Below, in pieces: positions 10,806 through 21,362 of a stretch of DNA of 64,000 bases; the first letter of the stretch is position 1; each line of letters starts with the position of its first letter. The stretch is from Zygnema cylindricum. Lineage: Eukaryota; Streptophyta; Zygnematophyceae; Zygnematales; Zygnemataceae. The position numbers were made by a program, and so were the translations under genes. A model generated the notes under the pieces. It did not search any database and had not been told where the DNA came from. It saw nothing but the letters and a program-made list of their open reading frames with translations. The stretch lies in the NCBI GenBank assembly GCA_037447655.1, contig JBBHKE010002033.1:1-64000 (forward strand). The letters run 5' to 3'.

Positions 10806-10934
10806 GGATGAGAATAAAATAATTAGTTTGGAATAAAGATCGGAAATAGAAATGTTAGCAGATATGATGACTTAGTCGGTTCCATCTCCCAAAGTGTGGA
10901 TTGAAGCAAAAGATATACTTGAAAATAAGGGGAG
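10806..10934 (+). pseudogene. Copia RNase H C-terminus and polypurine tract, right piece
   Basis: It encodes E-N-K-I-I-S-L-E, then M-L-A-D-M-M-T and S-V-P-S-P-K, the C-terminal end of copia RNase H, with a stop in place of the usual Lys or Arg. The polypurine tract AAAATAAGGGGAG (10922-10934) is followed directly by the LTR. It is the continuation of 5001-5028, split by the minus-strand element. Confidence 0.8.
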
Positions 10935-11885
10935 TGTTGAAAAAATGGTATTTTGTATTCGATCTCTTTATTTAGTCTATGGTCATTGTATAGTTCTCAT
11001 ACTTGACGTAGTCACTGAGAACTGGCAGGGAGCCATGGCTGCCTTAGGCGGGTAAGAAGACAGACACAAGACACGGCCCTTGCAAAAGATAGACTGACAG
11101 GAACATGTTATAATCTCGTGACCTCCCATATTACTTCCGTACGCATTAACTGTCCGCTTTATCCGATAGGTCTTGAAGAAGCGTCACGTACATGAGATGT
11201 GTTAATTATTTAAACACTGATGCAGCGACACATTTCATTTAACAGCTTACGGAACAAAATAAACATGAAACGTGCAAGACCGCACGAAATAAACGAAACG
11301 ACATTTAATTTCAACAGACGAAATCAAATGTTGTTTACGATCACCTGCTCGCAGGGGAGTCGATATTCCGGAGTAGACATTTGGCAGTTTGCAAGCCAAT
11401 ATTGGCGGACGACACGTGGCGAGTTATGATTGGAAAGCGGATATTATGGGGGGAGCAACTACGGCTTAGGAACTGACACTCGTTAGCGAAGCGGCCATGG
11501 CGTACTATGGCCGTAGAAGAAGTAGAATGTTACTTGTACCTTATTGTACCTTACATTCCTTTGATTGGCTAGGTACACTAGTAGTAGGTTCAGAGAAGGA
11601 GCTTAGGACTTAGAAAATTTTAGGTAGTCGCCTCTCTCCTAGAGCGTATCTGTATTTATAGGCCCTCTTTGGCTAGCCATAACTAAATGCTCATATGAGC
11701 AATTTTAGTGATTTTTTTTGTTGCGGACTCAGAGGAGTCCAAACTAAACACGGGGTGTAGTTAGTCACGGTTTTTGGGTGCCAAGGTGGCACTAATTCAT
11801 TACTAAAGTAAAAAGTGCAAATATTATCCTAGAGGCTTCATATAAGCTGGACATTATGTGGACCAATGGAGGTCACAGAATTACA
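10935..11885 (+). mobile_element. 3' LTR of the interrupted plus-strand copia
   Basis: 951 bp, from TGTTGAAAAA to ATGGAGGTCACAGAATTACA, preceded by a polypurine tract. It shares with the other LTRs the ACACGTGGCGAG box and the GGACTC...GAGTCC block. The gag ATG is kept 20 nt from the end although this is a 3' LTR. Confidence 0.85.
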
Positions 11886-13785
11886 TATGAATTGTCATTA
11901 AGCGAGCGCAAGTTGCGGCCCTCCTTCAAGGAAGCACGGTGGCAGATGACAGGTGGGGTCTTCCAAATCTTACACCAAATTGAATCAATTGGGTGTCGCA
12001 ACACGAGGGGGTTGTAGGGCGTTAGTCCACGGTTTACGGGCAATTCTTTACTTGGATCCGGATTGGGTGGTTCTCTAAGTCAACATTGCCAACGCTTTTA
12101 TCACGCTCGATTGCAATGTCATTTTTTGTAAGGGTCGACAAGCGTCGTCTCCTATTAACCCAATTTTCTTTGTTGTCCGTGCGTTTTACTTTAAACCCAA
12201 CCTTTTACTTTATCTTATCAAAGGCCCATTGGGGGGCCTGGCCACTTCAGAATTAGTAACTGGTACTCATCAAGGTGAACTTTTAAAAGTTAATTTGTTA
12301 GCTCTTGCACACCGGCAAGCTTTAATAGCATAGGCTACGTCTTATCCTTTTCGTTTGTTCCCTTTGATTGTTCTCGACACCCTTATCATTGGCTCGTAAA
12401 CCAGGTTGTTAGTACCATTCACCATTTTTCATAACAACTTTCTTAGATACACCTTTTCGTATGTGTCGGATGGAGCCCGGCTGATTTTGCCACCAAATTC
12501 TCTCTCCCGTCAAGATTCCGTCTTTCCACTCCACAAGAGGGTAAAAGGGCTTCAGGTTCCCCTATTGGAACCCCTGGTTTTTTTAACCCAATTTTTAAAA
12601 ACGCCTTGTTAAACAACCTTTCTCATTGTGAGGACATTCACAAACTTACGGATTCCCAAGTGGCGTTTGTTATCTTAACTCGTTGTTTTGCCCAGCGCCC
12701 TTAGTACTTGGCCCACACTTTACCCTCCGACTCTTCTTTCCTTTCCTTCCTTTCCGAATTTGATGATCGGCCCTTTCTAACTATAAATCAGCTAGTCACC
12801 CATGGTATTGTTGATCGCCCGAAATGCCTCCTTGCTGGTAGACAAGTTGCTTTACTAGTCACTTGCGAGGTCTCGGTTTCTGTCCTACTGCCACCTTAGC
12901 ACTAGTCGCTTATCTAGGGAGTTGGGCTTTGGTGGCATGAATTATTACTTAAATGTTTCCAATGGACGATACTCCTATTTTAGCTCATGCATTTTCTGAC
13001 GTTGACGAGGGTTTACTCTATTTCCAACAGACGTTATTTTCCACTTGAGTGCATTTACTAGTGGAGGCTCAAGCTAAAGTTCACCCATTCTCCTCCCTCG
13101 TCACCATAATTCACTCACGTGTGCAACAACATATCGCTGGTAAGGTAGCCGCGTGCAAATTCAAAGATCTAGTTGAGGCACTCCTTACGTCAGAAACGTT
13201 GGGTCACCTCCTATAGTGTTATGCGTTGGAGCTTGGCTTATTGCTCTACCAACTTTCAATTCGCTTCGTTTATCATCTCTTCAGTTTTTTGTCGCGCTTC
13301 GCTTACAGCGTGGCTTACTGCACCCTTGCCTTTTAGGCAAGCCCCATTGCAGTTGTTGTCAGCCTATTGACAAGCAAGGGGTCAATTCAGTATGTTGCTC
13401 ACACGGTGAGGAGCGCTCAACAACACACGACATGGTACGGGATACAATCATTGTCGAAGGTTCTGAAGCGGGATACACGATCAAGCGGGAGTTGTCGCAC
13501 ATACAACCACCACGTTCTCAATGTAGGGGTACACCGGGCCTTTGTGTGGATCTTGTGTTTATACATGGCGCGGCGAGAACATTAGGGGACGTAGTCCTCA
13601 CAAACCATATAAGATCCCATATTTCCTTGCGTGCGACATTACATATTGGTGTTGAGGCACGAGATGCAGTGGCTTCGAAGGAACTTTACCACGTATACCG
13701 AGACCCAAGTGATAGTTTCACACCATTTGCTTTGGAGATATGGGGGACCTTAGACTCTTCTTTCGATGTCTTTTTGCGCGATTGC
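11886..13785 (+). pseudogene. Degenerate non-LTR (LINE-like) reverse transcriptase remnant, tentative
   Basis: No long intact frame, but two stretches are suggestive. Around 12500 a plus-strand frame reads S-R-Q-D-S-V-F-P-L, like the R-Q-G-D-P-L-G-P box of non-LTR reverse transcriptases. At 13550-13770 a frame gives F-T-P-F-A-L-E-I-W-G-T-L, like the F-x-P-x-x-V-E-x-x-G motif at the C-terminus of some plant and algal RT proteins. The right end is cut sharply by the LTR at 13786. It could instead be an unrelated decayed gene. Confidence 0.35.
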
Positions 13786-14817
13786 TGCAATTCTGTGTCC
13801 TCCATTGGACTACAGAATACAGGAAGCCTCTAGATAGTATTTAACTAACCCACTTCAAGCCACAACCACTACTGCCCAAGAAGGCAAACTGACAATTTGA
13901 CTGCACCCCTGTGTAGCCTGGACTCCCCTGAGTCCGTAGAAAAAAGAATCACTGAAAAAGGCCAACCAGGCGATAAGTTATGAGGCAGTAAAAATGCCAA
14001 TTTGTACAAACTCTCAAAGGGAGAGGTGACCACCTACCAAAATTTTCTAAGTCCTGATTCTCTCTAATAACTCCTATCTACTGAAGTACGGACCAATCAG
14101 ATTACTGTATCGTACACAAAAGTACTACTGCCGATGTACCTTTTGTACGGCCTATGTACGACAAGGCTATTAAGTGGACGCGTGTCCGCTTTTCACTCGT
14201 CCGTACGTTCCTCGGAATTCCTATGACCGAATGTCATCTCTCCACGTGGCTCCAGGTTATGCCACGTCACAAAACGCCAAAGTGACCACTCCGGGATTTC
14301 GGCGATGATGTGCGCCGTTGGATTTTATGCGAAACGCAATCTTAGCCGTAATAAATACTTCCGCGATATTTGTTCCGATGTCGAAATAAAATGCGCGGTA
14401 TCCGTTTTGAATTAGCGTCGTACGACGTACTATATAAAACTGAATCTATGTGCGTCGTACACAGTTCTAGTTAAATGGATTTAATTCTTCCTAACTAAAT
14501 ATATATCTATCACATACCATAGCACTTAGCATGGTCCTAGTCTATTAGGATAAAGCTGACCGCTACCGGTCAACTTGACGAACCGTAGGTACCGGGATCA
14601 AATCTCTCGTCCGTCAAGTATATTTTTAGTAACCTACTAAAAATAGCTGTCTGTTGAACTAAAGGCAGCCATGGATCAACCTCTCTCTCTTACCTTCAGT
14701 GACTACAACAAGTATGGGAGCTAGAGAGCGAGGTGGAGGCAGGCTGTCCGTCCTTTTTCCTTTTATTAAAACATATTTAAACCTAGAAAATACTATAGAA
14801 ATCTATAGATTTCAACA
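13786..14817 (-). mobile_element. 3' LTR of copia element 2
   Basis: 1032 bp, nearly identical to 19149-20181: about three substitutions and one 1-bp indel by eye. On the minus strand it starts TGTTGAAATC right after the polypurine tract and ends ATTGCA. It carries CCACGTGGCT-type boxes and TATATA on both strands near 14430. The left flank (ATTGC) does not match the flank after 20181 (GCCTC), so no TSD is visible. Confidence 0.95.
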
Positions 14818-14830
14818 CTCCCCTTATTTT
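14818..14830 (-). other. Polypurine tract of copia element 2
   Basis: AAAATAAGGGGAG on the minus strand, between the pol stop codon and the 3' LTR. It primes plus-strand DNA synthesis. The identical tract precedes the LTRs at 10935 and 21363. Confidence 0.85.
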
Positions 14831-16495
14831 CTAGTCTAATTTTAATTTTTCTTTCAACCCACATTTTTCCCGACAATATTTTAGTTTAGGAGAGGGCACA
14901 GGTTTGGTCATCATGTCAGCCACCATTTCTTCATCAGGTCTATACACAAGATTTAAAATTTTGTTTTCAACTTTTTCTCTTACGAAGCTTAATCTTATGT
15001 CCATATGTTTTGCTTTGAAATGATGTTTTGGATTGGCTGCGATTGCGATTGCAGCTTGATTATCGCAAAAGATTTCATGCACTCCCTCCTTCATATATCC
15101 CAGTTCTTGCAATAATGACTTCACCCACATTAGTTCTTTCACAGCAGAACAAGACGCCATATACTCAGCCTCCATAGTAGACTGAGCAACCACCTTTTGT
15201 TGCTTACTGCTCCAACAGCAAGCACCTTCCCCAACATACAACACATACCCAGAAGTGCATCGTCTCATAGGTGCGTCCCCATAACTGGCATCACTCCAAG
15301 TAGTGATGTCAGTGTGCTCCCCTCCCAAATGCAACCATAACTCTCTAGTTCCCACCAGATATCTCATGACTCTCTTGGCTGCCTCCCAATCCCTCTTCCT
15401 AGGATCATTAAGACTCCTACTGAGTACACCAACTGCCGCCGCTATGTCCGGCCTGGTACAGTTCATAAAATAGATTAAGCTTCCTACGACCTGTCTATAA
15501 GGGATAGACTTCATGAATTCTCTTTCCTCTGGACTCATCTGATCGTCTAAGATCATCACTCCTCCTTCTACACTCCCATCACTTCCTTTTTTCAAGTCCA
15601 TGGGAGTGGTACAACTGTTAGCATTTTCCATCTGGAATTTCTCAAGCATATTACCTATTGCTTCTTTCTGAGTAAGTCTGATAATCTTCTTCCCCCTATC
15701 TCTTTCCATTTGGATCCCCAAAATATATTTTGCCTCCCCTAAATCCTTCATATCAAATCTGCCCCTAAGATCTTTCTTTAGCCTATTGATCTTTTCCTAA
15801 GACTTACTCAACACAAGCAGATCATCCACATAAATTGAGATAAAAATGACACCATTCTCATCTTCAAACATATAGATAGAATGGTCAGAGCTTATACAGA
15901 TATATCTAAGATCTGTGAGAAACTCATCTAGTTTCTAATTCCACTATCGGGGAGCCTGCTTGAGTCCATATAAGGACTTTATGAGCCTGCAGACTTTGCT
16001 CTCTTCTCCTTCTTCCACGAACCCCTCGTGTTGCCTCATGAAAATTTCTTCCTCTTACTCACCATTGAGAAAAGCTGTCTTAATGTCCATCTGGTGTATT
16101 TCCATGTCTTCCGCTGCTGCCAGACTGAGGAGAATCCTTAATGATGGGAACCGAACAACTAGAGCAAAGGTCTCCTCATAGTCAATCCCCTCTTTTTGGG
16201 TGAACCCCTTCGCTTCGAATCTCTCAATGGTATTATCTGGGTTCAATTTTAGTTTAAATACTCATTTACACCCAATAGGTTTTTCTGTCTAGAGGACAAT
16301 CCGCTAGTTCCCAAGTATTTGCTCCATGATAGAAGCCATCTCATCATTTATGGCTCTAATCCATCTTTCATTCTATAGACTATTCACTGCCTCCGAGTAA
16401 GACTGAGGCTCAACGGGGTGAGATAGCTTAGTTACCTTATGAGCGACATGTTTTTCTTCTGTCCTTTTGCTGCTCCTCCTTCCTCCCTCAAACTC
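14831..16495 (-). pseudogene. Copia reverse transcriptase and RNase H, broken by stops
   Basis: Continues from the gag-IN frame. RT shows F-L-N-G-E, L-K-Q-A-P and the Y-V-D-D-L catalytic box near 15810-15830. RNase H (14831-15751, about 300 codons) shows W-S-D-A-S-Y-G-D, the T-M-E-A-E-Y-M active-site motif, F-C-D-N-Q-A and H-M-D-I-R. Several in-frame stops lie between about 15750 and 16495. Most look like C-to-T or G-to-A changes, for example CAG to TAG at L-K-Q-A-P-R-(stop)-W and TGG to TGA at C-K-(stop)-V-F-K. RT is therefore dead although the LTRs are nearly identical. Confidence 0.9.
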
Positions 16496-19168
16496 TCAAG
16501 CTGGAATGGATGGAAGTCTAGGGTTTCTTCTCACTGTCTCATTGGCTCCCCTGTCCATGGAAGGTGGTTCTGGTCTCGCTTCTTCTATCTCCTCGAGGTC
16601 CATAGGAGGATGTGAGGTTTTCGGTGAGTCTTTTGTATCAAGGATCTCCCTTGAATCTGCAATCACGGTTTCACTCATGTCCTTTTCGAGAACGACCAAG
16701 TTTTCCTCATTTTCGGACTCGAATCTGATTTTAATCTTCCTTGTATATTTGAAGGGATCAAATGACTTTCTTTCATCCATGACAACTAGGTATTTGACCA
16801 GAATGATATCCTTCTTTGTTAAGTCATAGACTCTATACCCCTTAACATTCTCATCATATCCCACAAAGTATACAGGTTTTCCCTTAGCATCTAGTTTCGA
16901 GTTTTTCCTATCCGTGTGAAGACTGTAAACTTGGCTACCGAACACTTTAAGGTGTGAAATATCAATTTTCCTTCCAACCCTTATCTCATAAGGTGTCACT
17001 CCCTTTATAGCTGAGGTAAGGACTCTATTTTTAATGTAGTTGGCATAGTTCATTGCCTCTGCCCAAAATCTCTTTCCTATTTTCTTGTCTGCCAACATAC
17101 TGCATGCACTATCTCCTAGTGTTCTATTCAACCTCTCAGCTACCCCATTTTGTTCCGGGTTATATGGTACAGTTTTCTGGTGCTGCACTCCCTCATCTCT
17201 CAAATATTCCTCAAACTCGTTAGAGGTATATTCCCCCCCATTATCACTCCTTATCCTCTTAATGGGGGTTTCATGCAACTTCTCACTCCAAGCTTTATAT
17301 TCTTTGAAGTAAGTTGATGCTTCAGACTTATTTTTCAGAAAGTAGACTCTAGAGTATCTAGACCAATCATCAGTTATTGTCATCATAAATCTTTTTCCTC
17401 CAACCGAAGGTACTTTTGCAGGTCCCCAAATATCTGTGTGGACCAAATCTAACACTTTCTCACCTCTATATGTGGCGGCTTTGGGAAAGGGAAGTCTGTG
17501 AGCCTTACCTTGAGCACAACCACTACAATCATCCATTATTTCATTATCCCCAAACTGAATGCCATCTACTACCCCAAGCTTTTTCATTTCCCTTAACCTA
17601 TCAAAATGTACATGCCCCAAACGCTTATGCCAAATCATCACCTTAGGAACACCAACATAGTAAGCATTCTTCTTTTCATTACTCAAGTTAAGCCTAAACA
17701 TTCCTTGGCTACCCTTATCTGCTGTGAAGTAAACTTCATTCCCATACTTAGCTGTAAAGACTCCCTTTCTGGTGAAGGTATCAAACTCTTTGTCATCTAA
17801 CACAGACGTAGAGACAAGATTTTTACTCAGCTGAGGAATGTAAAGTACATCTGAGAATGTAAGTATAGAAGTCTTACCCTCCACTAAGACTTTCAGATCT
17901 ACTGATCCCACTAGATCTGTAGTAACCACTCTCCCATCCCCATACTCTATCTCTACAGTAGGAATCTTTCTTAGCTTAGTGAAGAGTTCTTTATCACGAC
18001 ACATATGCATGGATGCACCTGAGTCGATGATCCATCCTTCCTGTGGAGCCTCCCGGATGGCTCCAAGGGCACACTTCTGCCTCCGAGGAATCTCCTTCTC
18101 CTCCAAACTCTCGTCAAGAAGAAGCTCCCCATCCTCCTCAGAGGACTCATCCTCGGTTTCTCCTGACACTTTTGTAACCACAAGTGCCTTTTTCTTCCCT
18201 CCAGAAGAACCCCCTCCACGGTTCTCTTGGAGCCTCAGCTCTGATAGCTTGACACAATCTGCAATAAAGTGTCCCGGCTTTTTGCAATAATGACAAAGAC
18301 CCTTTGGGGGCCTCTGTCCCCCTGAATGATCTCTTTCCCCTCTATAAGGTTTCTTCGGGTCCTTCCCCCATCGGTCCCCTCCTGCTGCTAGAGCTTGAAT
18401 GCTCTTTCCTCCTCTCCTAATCTCCATTGTGTTCTCCTGCACAAGTATCAATCTGACTACTGTGTTCCATTTCCATGAACTATCAGGCATTCCCTGTACT
18501 CGGTACACTAAGTTTTCGAACTCATTTGGTAATTTCATGATAAGGGTGTTAACTTTCATTTTCACTGTACCTATCCACCCGGCACTTTCCATTTCCGTAT
18601 ACAAACAAGAAAGATCATTACAGTAATCTAGCATCTTTCCTCCTTTGTAGGTGTAACTCAGTAGCTTTTGCTCAGCCAACTGGAGCTCCTGAATAGTTCC
18701 AGCTCTATAAATTTCCACCAAACTCACCCACAACTCCTCGGCCTTGTAAATGTGAAGATGAGGGGTGGCCAAACCTTGAGTGAGGTGCCTCAGAATGAAG
18801 TTCTTGGCAGCCATGTTTACATCCTCCCACATTTGAGTATCGTTCTCCACGGTCTTCACGATTGCCGCTGCCGATACTGTGGCAATAGGAGTGAGGGGTG
18901 TCTCCTTCCCTTTCCCCTTTTCGGACACACTGCTGTCCCCATCATCTGCCTCTTCCGCCGAGGCAGCCGTTGTTGCAGGAAACCTTACTCCCCCAAATCC
19001 TGGTGGAGTTCCCGAAGGTGGACGTTTCACTTGTCCACTGACGATACCCCAGTATCGTTTTTCACACAAAGCTCCCATCATCATGGCTTCCCAATAGATG
19101 AACCCAGATCCATTGAAGGTGGGCACCCTAGAGGGTGGGCCCATAACCTGCAATTCTGTGTCCTCCAT
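16496..19168 (-). CDS. Copia Gag-protease-integrase polyprotein, 890 codons
   Basis: The frame starts at ATG 19168 inside the LTR and crosses the PBS. Gag occupies residues 1-330, with a zinc knuckle C-x2-C-x4-H-x4-C (about 291-306) for RNA packaging. The aspartic protease has W-I-I-D-S-G-A-S (about 378-385). The integrase zinc domain H-x4-H...C-x2-C is at about 513-551. The integrase core D-D-35-E triad falls at H-T-D-I-W-G (about 578), R-S-D-N-G-G-E (about 642) and N-G-V-A-E-R-L (about 678). The frame stops before RT, where a normal copia element continues in one frame; the stop here is probably mutational. The order gag-PR-IN-RT-RH identifies Ty1/copia (Pseudoviridae). Confidence 0.95.
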   Translation of the reverse strand: MEDTELQVMGPPSRVPTFNGSGFIYWEAMMMGALCEKRYWGIVSGQVKRPPSGTPPGFGGVRFPATTAASAEEADDGDSSVSEKGKGKETPLTPIATVSAAAIVKTVENDTQMWEDVNMAAKNFILRHLTQGLATPHLHIYKAEELWVSLVEIYRAGTIQELQLAEQKLLSYTYKGGKMLDYCNDLSCLYTEMESAGWIGTVKMKVNTLIMKLPNEFENLVYRVQGMPDSSWKWNTVVRLILVQENTMEIRRGGKSIQALAAGGDRWGKDPKKPYRGERDHSGGQRPPKGLCHYCKKPGHFIADCVKLSELRLQENRGGGSSGGKKKALVVTKVSGETEDESSEEDGELLLDESLEEKEIPRRQKCALGAIREAPQEGWIIDSGASMHMCRDKELFTKLRKIPTVEIEYGDGRVVTTDLVGSVDLKVLVEGKTSILTFSDVLYIPQLSKNLVSTSVLDDKEFDTFTRKGVFTAKYGNEVYFTADKGSQGMFRLNLSNEKKNAYYVGVPKVMIWHKRLGHVHFDRLREMKKLGVVDGIQFGDNEIMDDCSGCAQGKAHRLPFPKAATYRGEKVLDLVHTDIWGPAKVPSVGGKRFMMTITDDWSRYSRVYFLKNKSEASTYFKEYKAWSEKLHETPIKRIRSDNGGEYTSNEFEEYLRDEGVQHQKTVPYNPEQNGVAERLNRTLGDSACSMLADKKIGKRFWAEAMNYANYIKNRVLTSAIKGVTPYEIRVGRKIDISHLKVFGSQVYSLHTDRKNSKLDAKGKPVYFVGYDENVKGYRVYDLTKKDIILVKYLVVMDERKSFDPFKYTRKIKIRFESENEENLVVLEKDMSETVIADSREILDTKDSPKTSHPPMDLEEIEEARPEPPSMDRGANETVRRNPRLPSIPA
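19136..19148 (-). other. Primer-binding site, half-tRNA iMet type
   Basis: The minus strand reads GGTTATGGGCCCA, extending to GGTTATGGGCCCACC, and abuts the LTR end with no spacer. It pairs with GGUGGGCCCAUAACC, the anticodon stem-loop of plant initiator tRNA-Met. The usual plant copia PBS (TGGTATCAGAGC, tRNA 3' end) is absent. The ATG within the site is complementary to the CAU anticodon and is in frame with gag. Confidence 0.9.
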
Positions 19169-20181
19169 TGGACTACAGAATACAGGAAGCCTCTAGATAG
19201 TATTTAACTAACCCACTTCAAGCCACAACCACTACTGCCCAAGAAGGCAAACTGACAATTTGACTGCACCCCTGTGTAGCCTGGACTCCCCTGAGTCCGT
19301 AGAAAAAGGAATCACTGAAAAAGGCCAACCAGGCGATAAGTTATGAGGCAGTAAAAATGCCAATTTGTACAAACTCTCAAAGGGAGAGGTGACCACCTAC
19401 CAAAATTTTCTAAGTCCTGATTCTCTCTAATAACTCCTATCTACTGAAGTACGGACCAATCAGATTACTGTATCGTACACAAAAGTACTACTGCCGATGT
19501 ACCTTTTGTACGGCCTATGTACGACAAGGCTATTAAGTGGACGCGTGTCCGCTTTTCACTCGTCCGTACGTTCCTCGGAATTCCTATGACCGAATGTCAT
19601 CTCTCCACGTGGCTCCAGGTTATGCCACGTCACAAAACGCCAAAGTGACCACTCCGGGATTTCGGCGATGATGTGCGCCGTTGGATTTTATGCGAAACGC
19701 AATCTTAGCCGTAATAAATACTTGCGCGATATTTGTTCCGATGTCGAAATAAAATGCGCGGTATCCGTTTTGAATTAGCGTCGTACGACGTACTATATAA
19801 AACTGAATCTATGTGCGTCGTACACAGTTCTAGTTAAATGGATTTAATTCTTCCTAACTAAATATATATCTATCACATACCCTAGCACTTAGCATTGGTC
19901 CTAGTCTATTAGGATAAAGCTGACCGCTACCGGTCAACTTGACGAACCGTAGGTACCGGGATCAAATCTCTCGTCCGTCAAGTATATTTTTAGTAACCTA
20001 CTAAAAATAGCTGTCTGTTGAACTAAAGGCAGCCATGGATCAACCTCTCTCTCTTACCTTCAGTGACTACAACAAGTATGGGAGCTAGAGAGCGAGGTGG
20101 AGGCAGGCTGTCCGTCCTTTTTCCTTTTATTAAAACATATTTAAACCTAGAAAATACTATAGAAATCTATAGATTTCAACA
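19149..20181 (-). mobile_element. 5' LTR of copia element 2
   Basis: 1033 bp, TGTTGAAATC...ATTGCA on the minus strand. It contains the gag ATG 20 nt from its 3' end. Its right side abuts an inverted RT fragment with no TSD match, so the outer junction was rearranged after or during insertion. Confidence 0.95.
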
Positions 20182-20872
20182 GCCTCCCAATCCCTCTTAG
20201 TGGGAGCATTTAGACTTCTACTCAGCACTCCTACAGCTAAGGCTAAATCCGGCCGGGTACAATTCATAAAATAGATTAGACTTCCCACTACTTGTCTGTA
20301 AGGAATAGTCTGCATGAACTTCTGTTCTTCAGGAGATAATTCCTCGTCTAAGACTATGACTCCTTCTTCCTCACTCCCCTCACTTCCCTTCTTCAACTCC
20401 ATTGGAGTTGTACAACTACTAGTTTTATCCATTTGAAATTTTTAAGCATGTTCCCTATTGCTTCGTTTTGAGTCAATCTTATATTTTTTCTTTTTCGATC
20501 TCTCTCTACTTGAATTCCCAAAATATATTTTGCTTCCCCCATATCCTTCATTTCAAATCTCCCCTTAAGATCGGTTTTCAGTTTATTAATTTTTTCCATT
20601 GATTTATTAAGACAAGCAAATCATCAACATAAATTGCAATAAATATACAACATTCCTCATCTTCGAAAACATAGATTGAGTGATCTGAGCTGATCCGGAT
20701 ATATCTCACACTGGTAAGAAACTCAACAAGCTTCTTATTCCATTGTCGAGGCGCCTGTTTCAAACCATAAAGAGATTTAATCAGCCGGCATACCTTACTC
20801 TCCTCTCCTTCCTCCACAAACCCTTCGGGTTGTCGCATGAAGATCTCCTCTTCCAATTCTCCATGGGAGAAT
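20182..20872 (-). pseudogene. Copia RT fragment, inverted relative to its RNase H
   Basis: Minus-strand frames carry E-E-E-I-F-M-R-Q-P-E-G-F, L-Y-G-L-K-Q-A-P-R-Q-W, I-Y-V-D-D-L-L-V-L (RT catalytic box) and K-Y-I-L-G-I-Q, ending at K-R-D-W-E-A. Frameshifts occur near 20430 and 20590. The expected continuation (RNase H) is on the opposite strand from 20873. The sequence is a sister of element 2, not a copy of it. Confidence 0.85.
20856..20872. repeat. 7-bp inverted repeat at the inversion junction
   Basis: ATTCTCC-ATG-GGAGAAT sits exactly where RT (minus) meets RNase H (plus). Both parent sequences carry GGAGA at this point (GGAGAATTGG in RT, GGGGAGCACACTG before RNase H), so a short shared sequence or a hairpin could have guided a strand switch. 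Confidence 0.8.
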
Positions 20873-21349
20873 ACTGACATCACTACTTGGAGTGATGCCA
20901 GTTATGGTGATGCTCCGATGAGGAGATGCACTTCTAGATATGTATTATATGTGGGTGATGGGGCTTGCTGTTGGAGTAGCAAACAGCAAAAAGTTATTGC
21001 TCAATCCACCATGGAGGCTGAGTATATGGCCTCTTGCTCTGCTGTAAAAGAATTGATGTGGGTCAAGTCTTTGCTTGGTGAGCTTGGTCACCTTAAAAGT
21101 GGTGTGCAAAAAATATTTTGTGATAATCAGGCAATAATCGCTATTTCTGCCAATCCTAAACATCATTTCAAAGCTAAACACATGGACATTAGACTCAGCT
21201 TTGTTAGAGAGAAAGTAGAAAACAAAATAATCAGCTTAGAGTACCGACCAGATAGTGAGATGGTAGCAGATATGATGACCAAACGTGTGCCTTCCCCTAA
21301 GCTAATTTTCTGCAGGGAGAAGTGTGGTCTAAAATTAAAGATTGACTAG
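20873..21349 (+). pseudogene. Copia RNase H C-terminal domain
   Basis: Open plus-strand frame to TAG 21347-21349. It has W-S-D-A-S-Y-G-D, S-T-M-E-A-E-Y-M (catalytic Glu), F-C-D-N-Q, H-M-D-I-R-L-S-F and M-V-A-D-M-M-T. The section linking it to RT (about 30 residues in element 2) is missing. Followed by the polypurine tract AAAATAAGGGGAG (21350-21362) and an LTR. Confidence 0.85.
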
Positions 21350-21362
21350 AAAATAAGGGGAG

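Noticed and set aside
13216-13833. Intact-looking 205-codon plus-strand frame as a gene
   Set aside because: It runs into the LTR boundary at 13786, so its end is not its own. Only a weak LINE-like motif is present, so it is listed as a remnant.
18668-19207. 179-codon plus-strand frame opposite gag
   Set aside because: Antisense shadow of the gag frame, which has the zinc knuckle, protease and integrase continuing in the same minus-strand frame.
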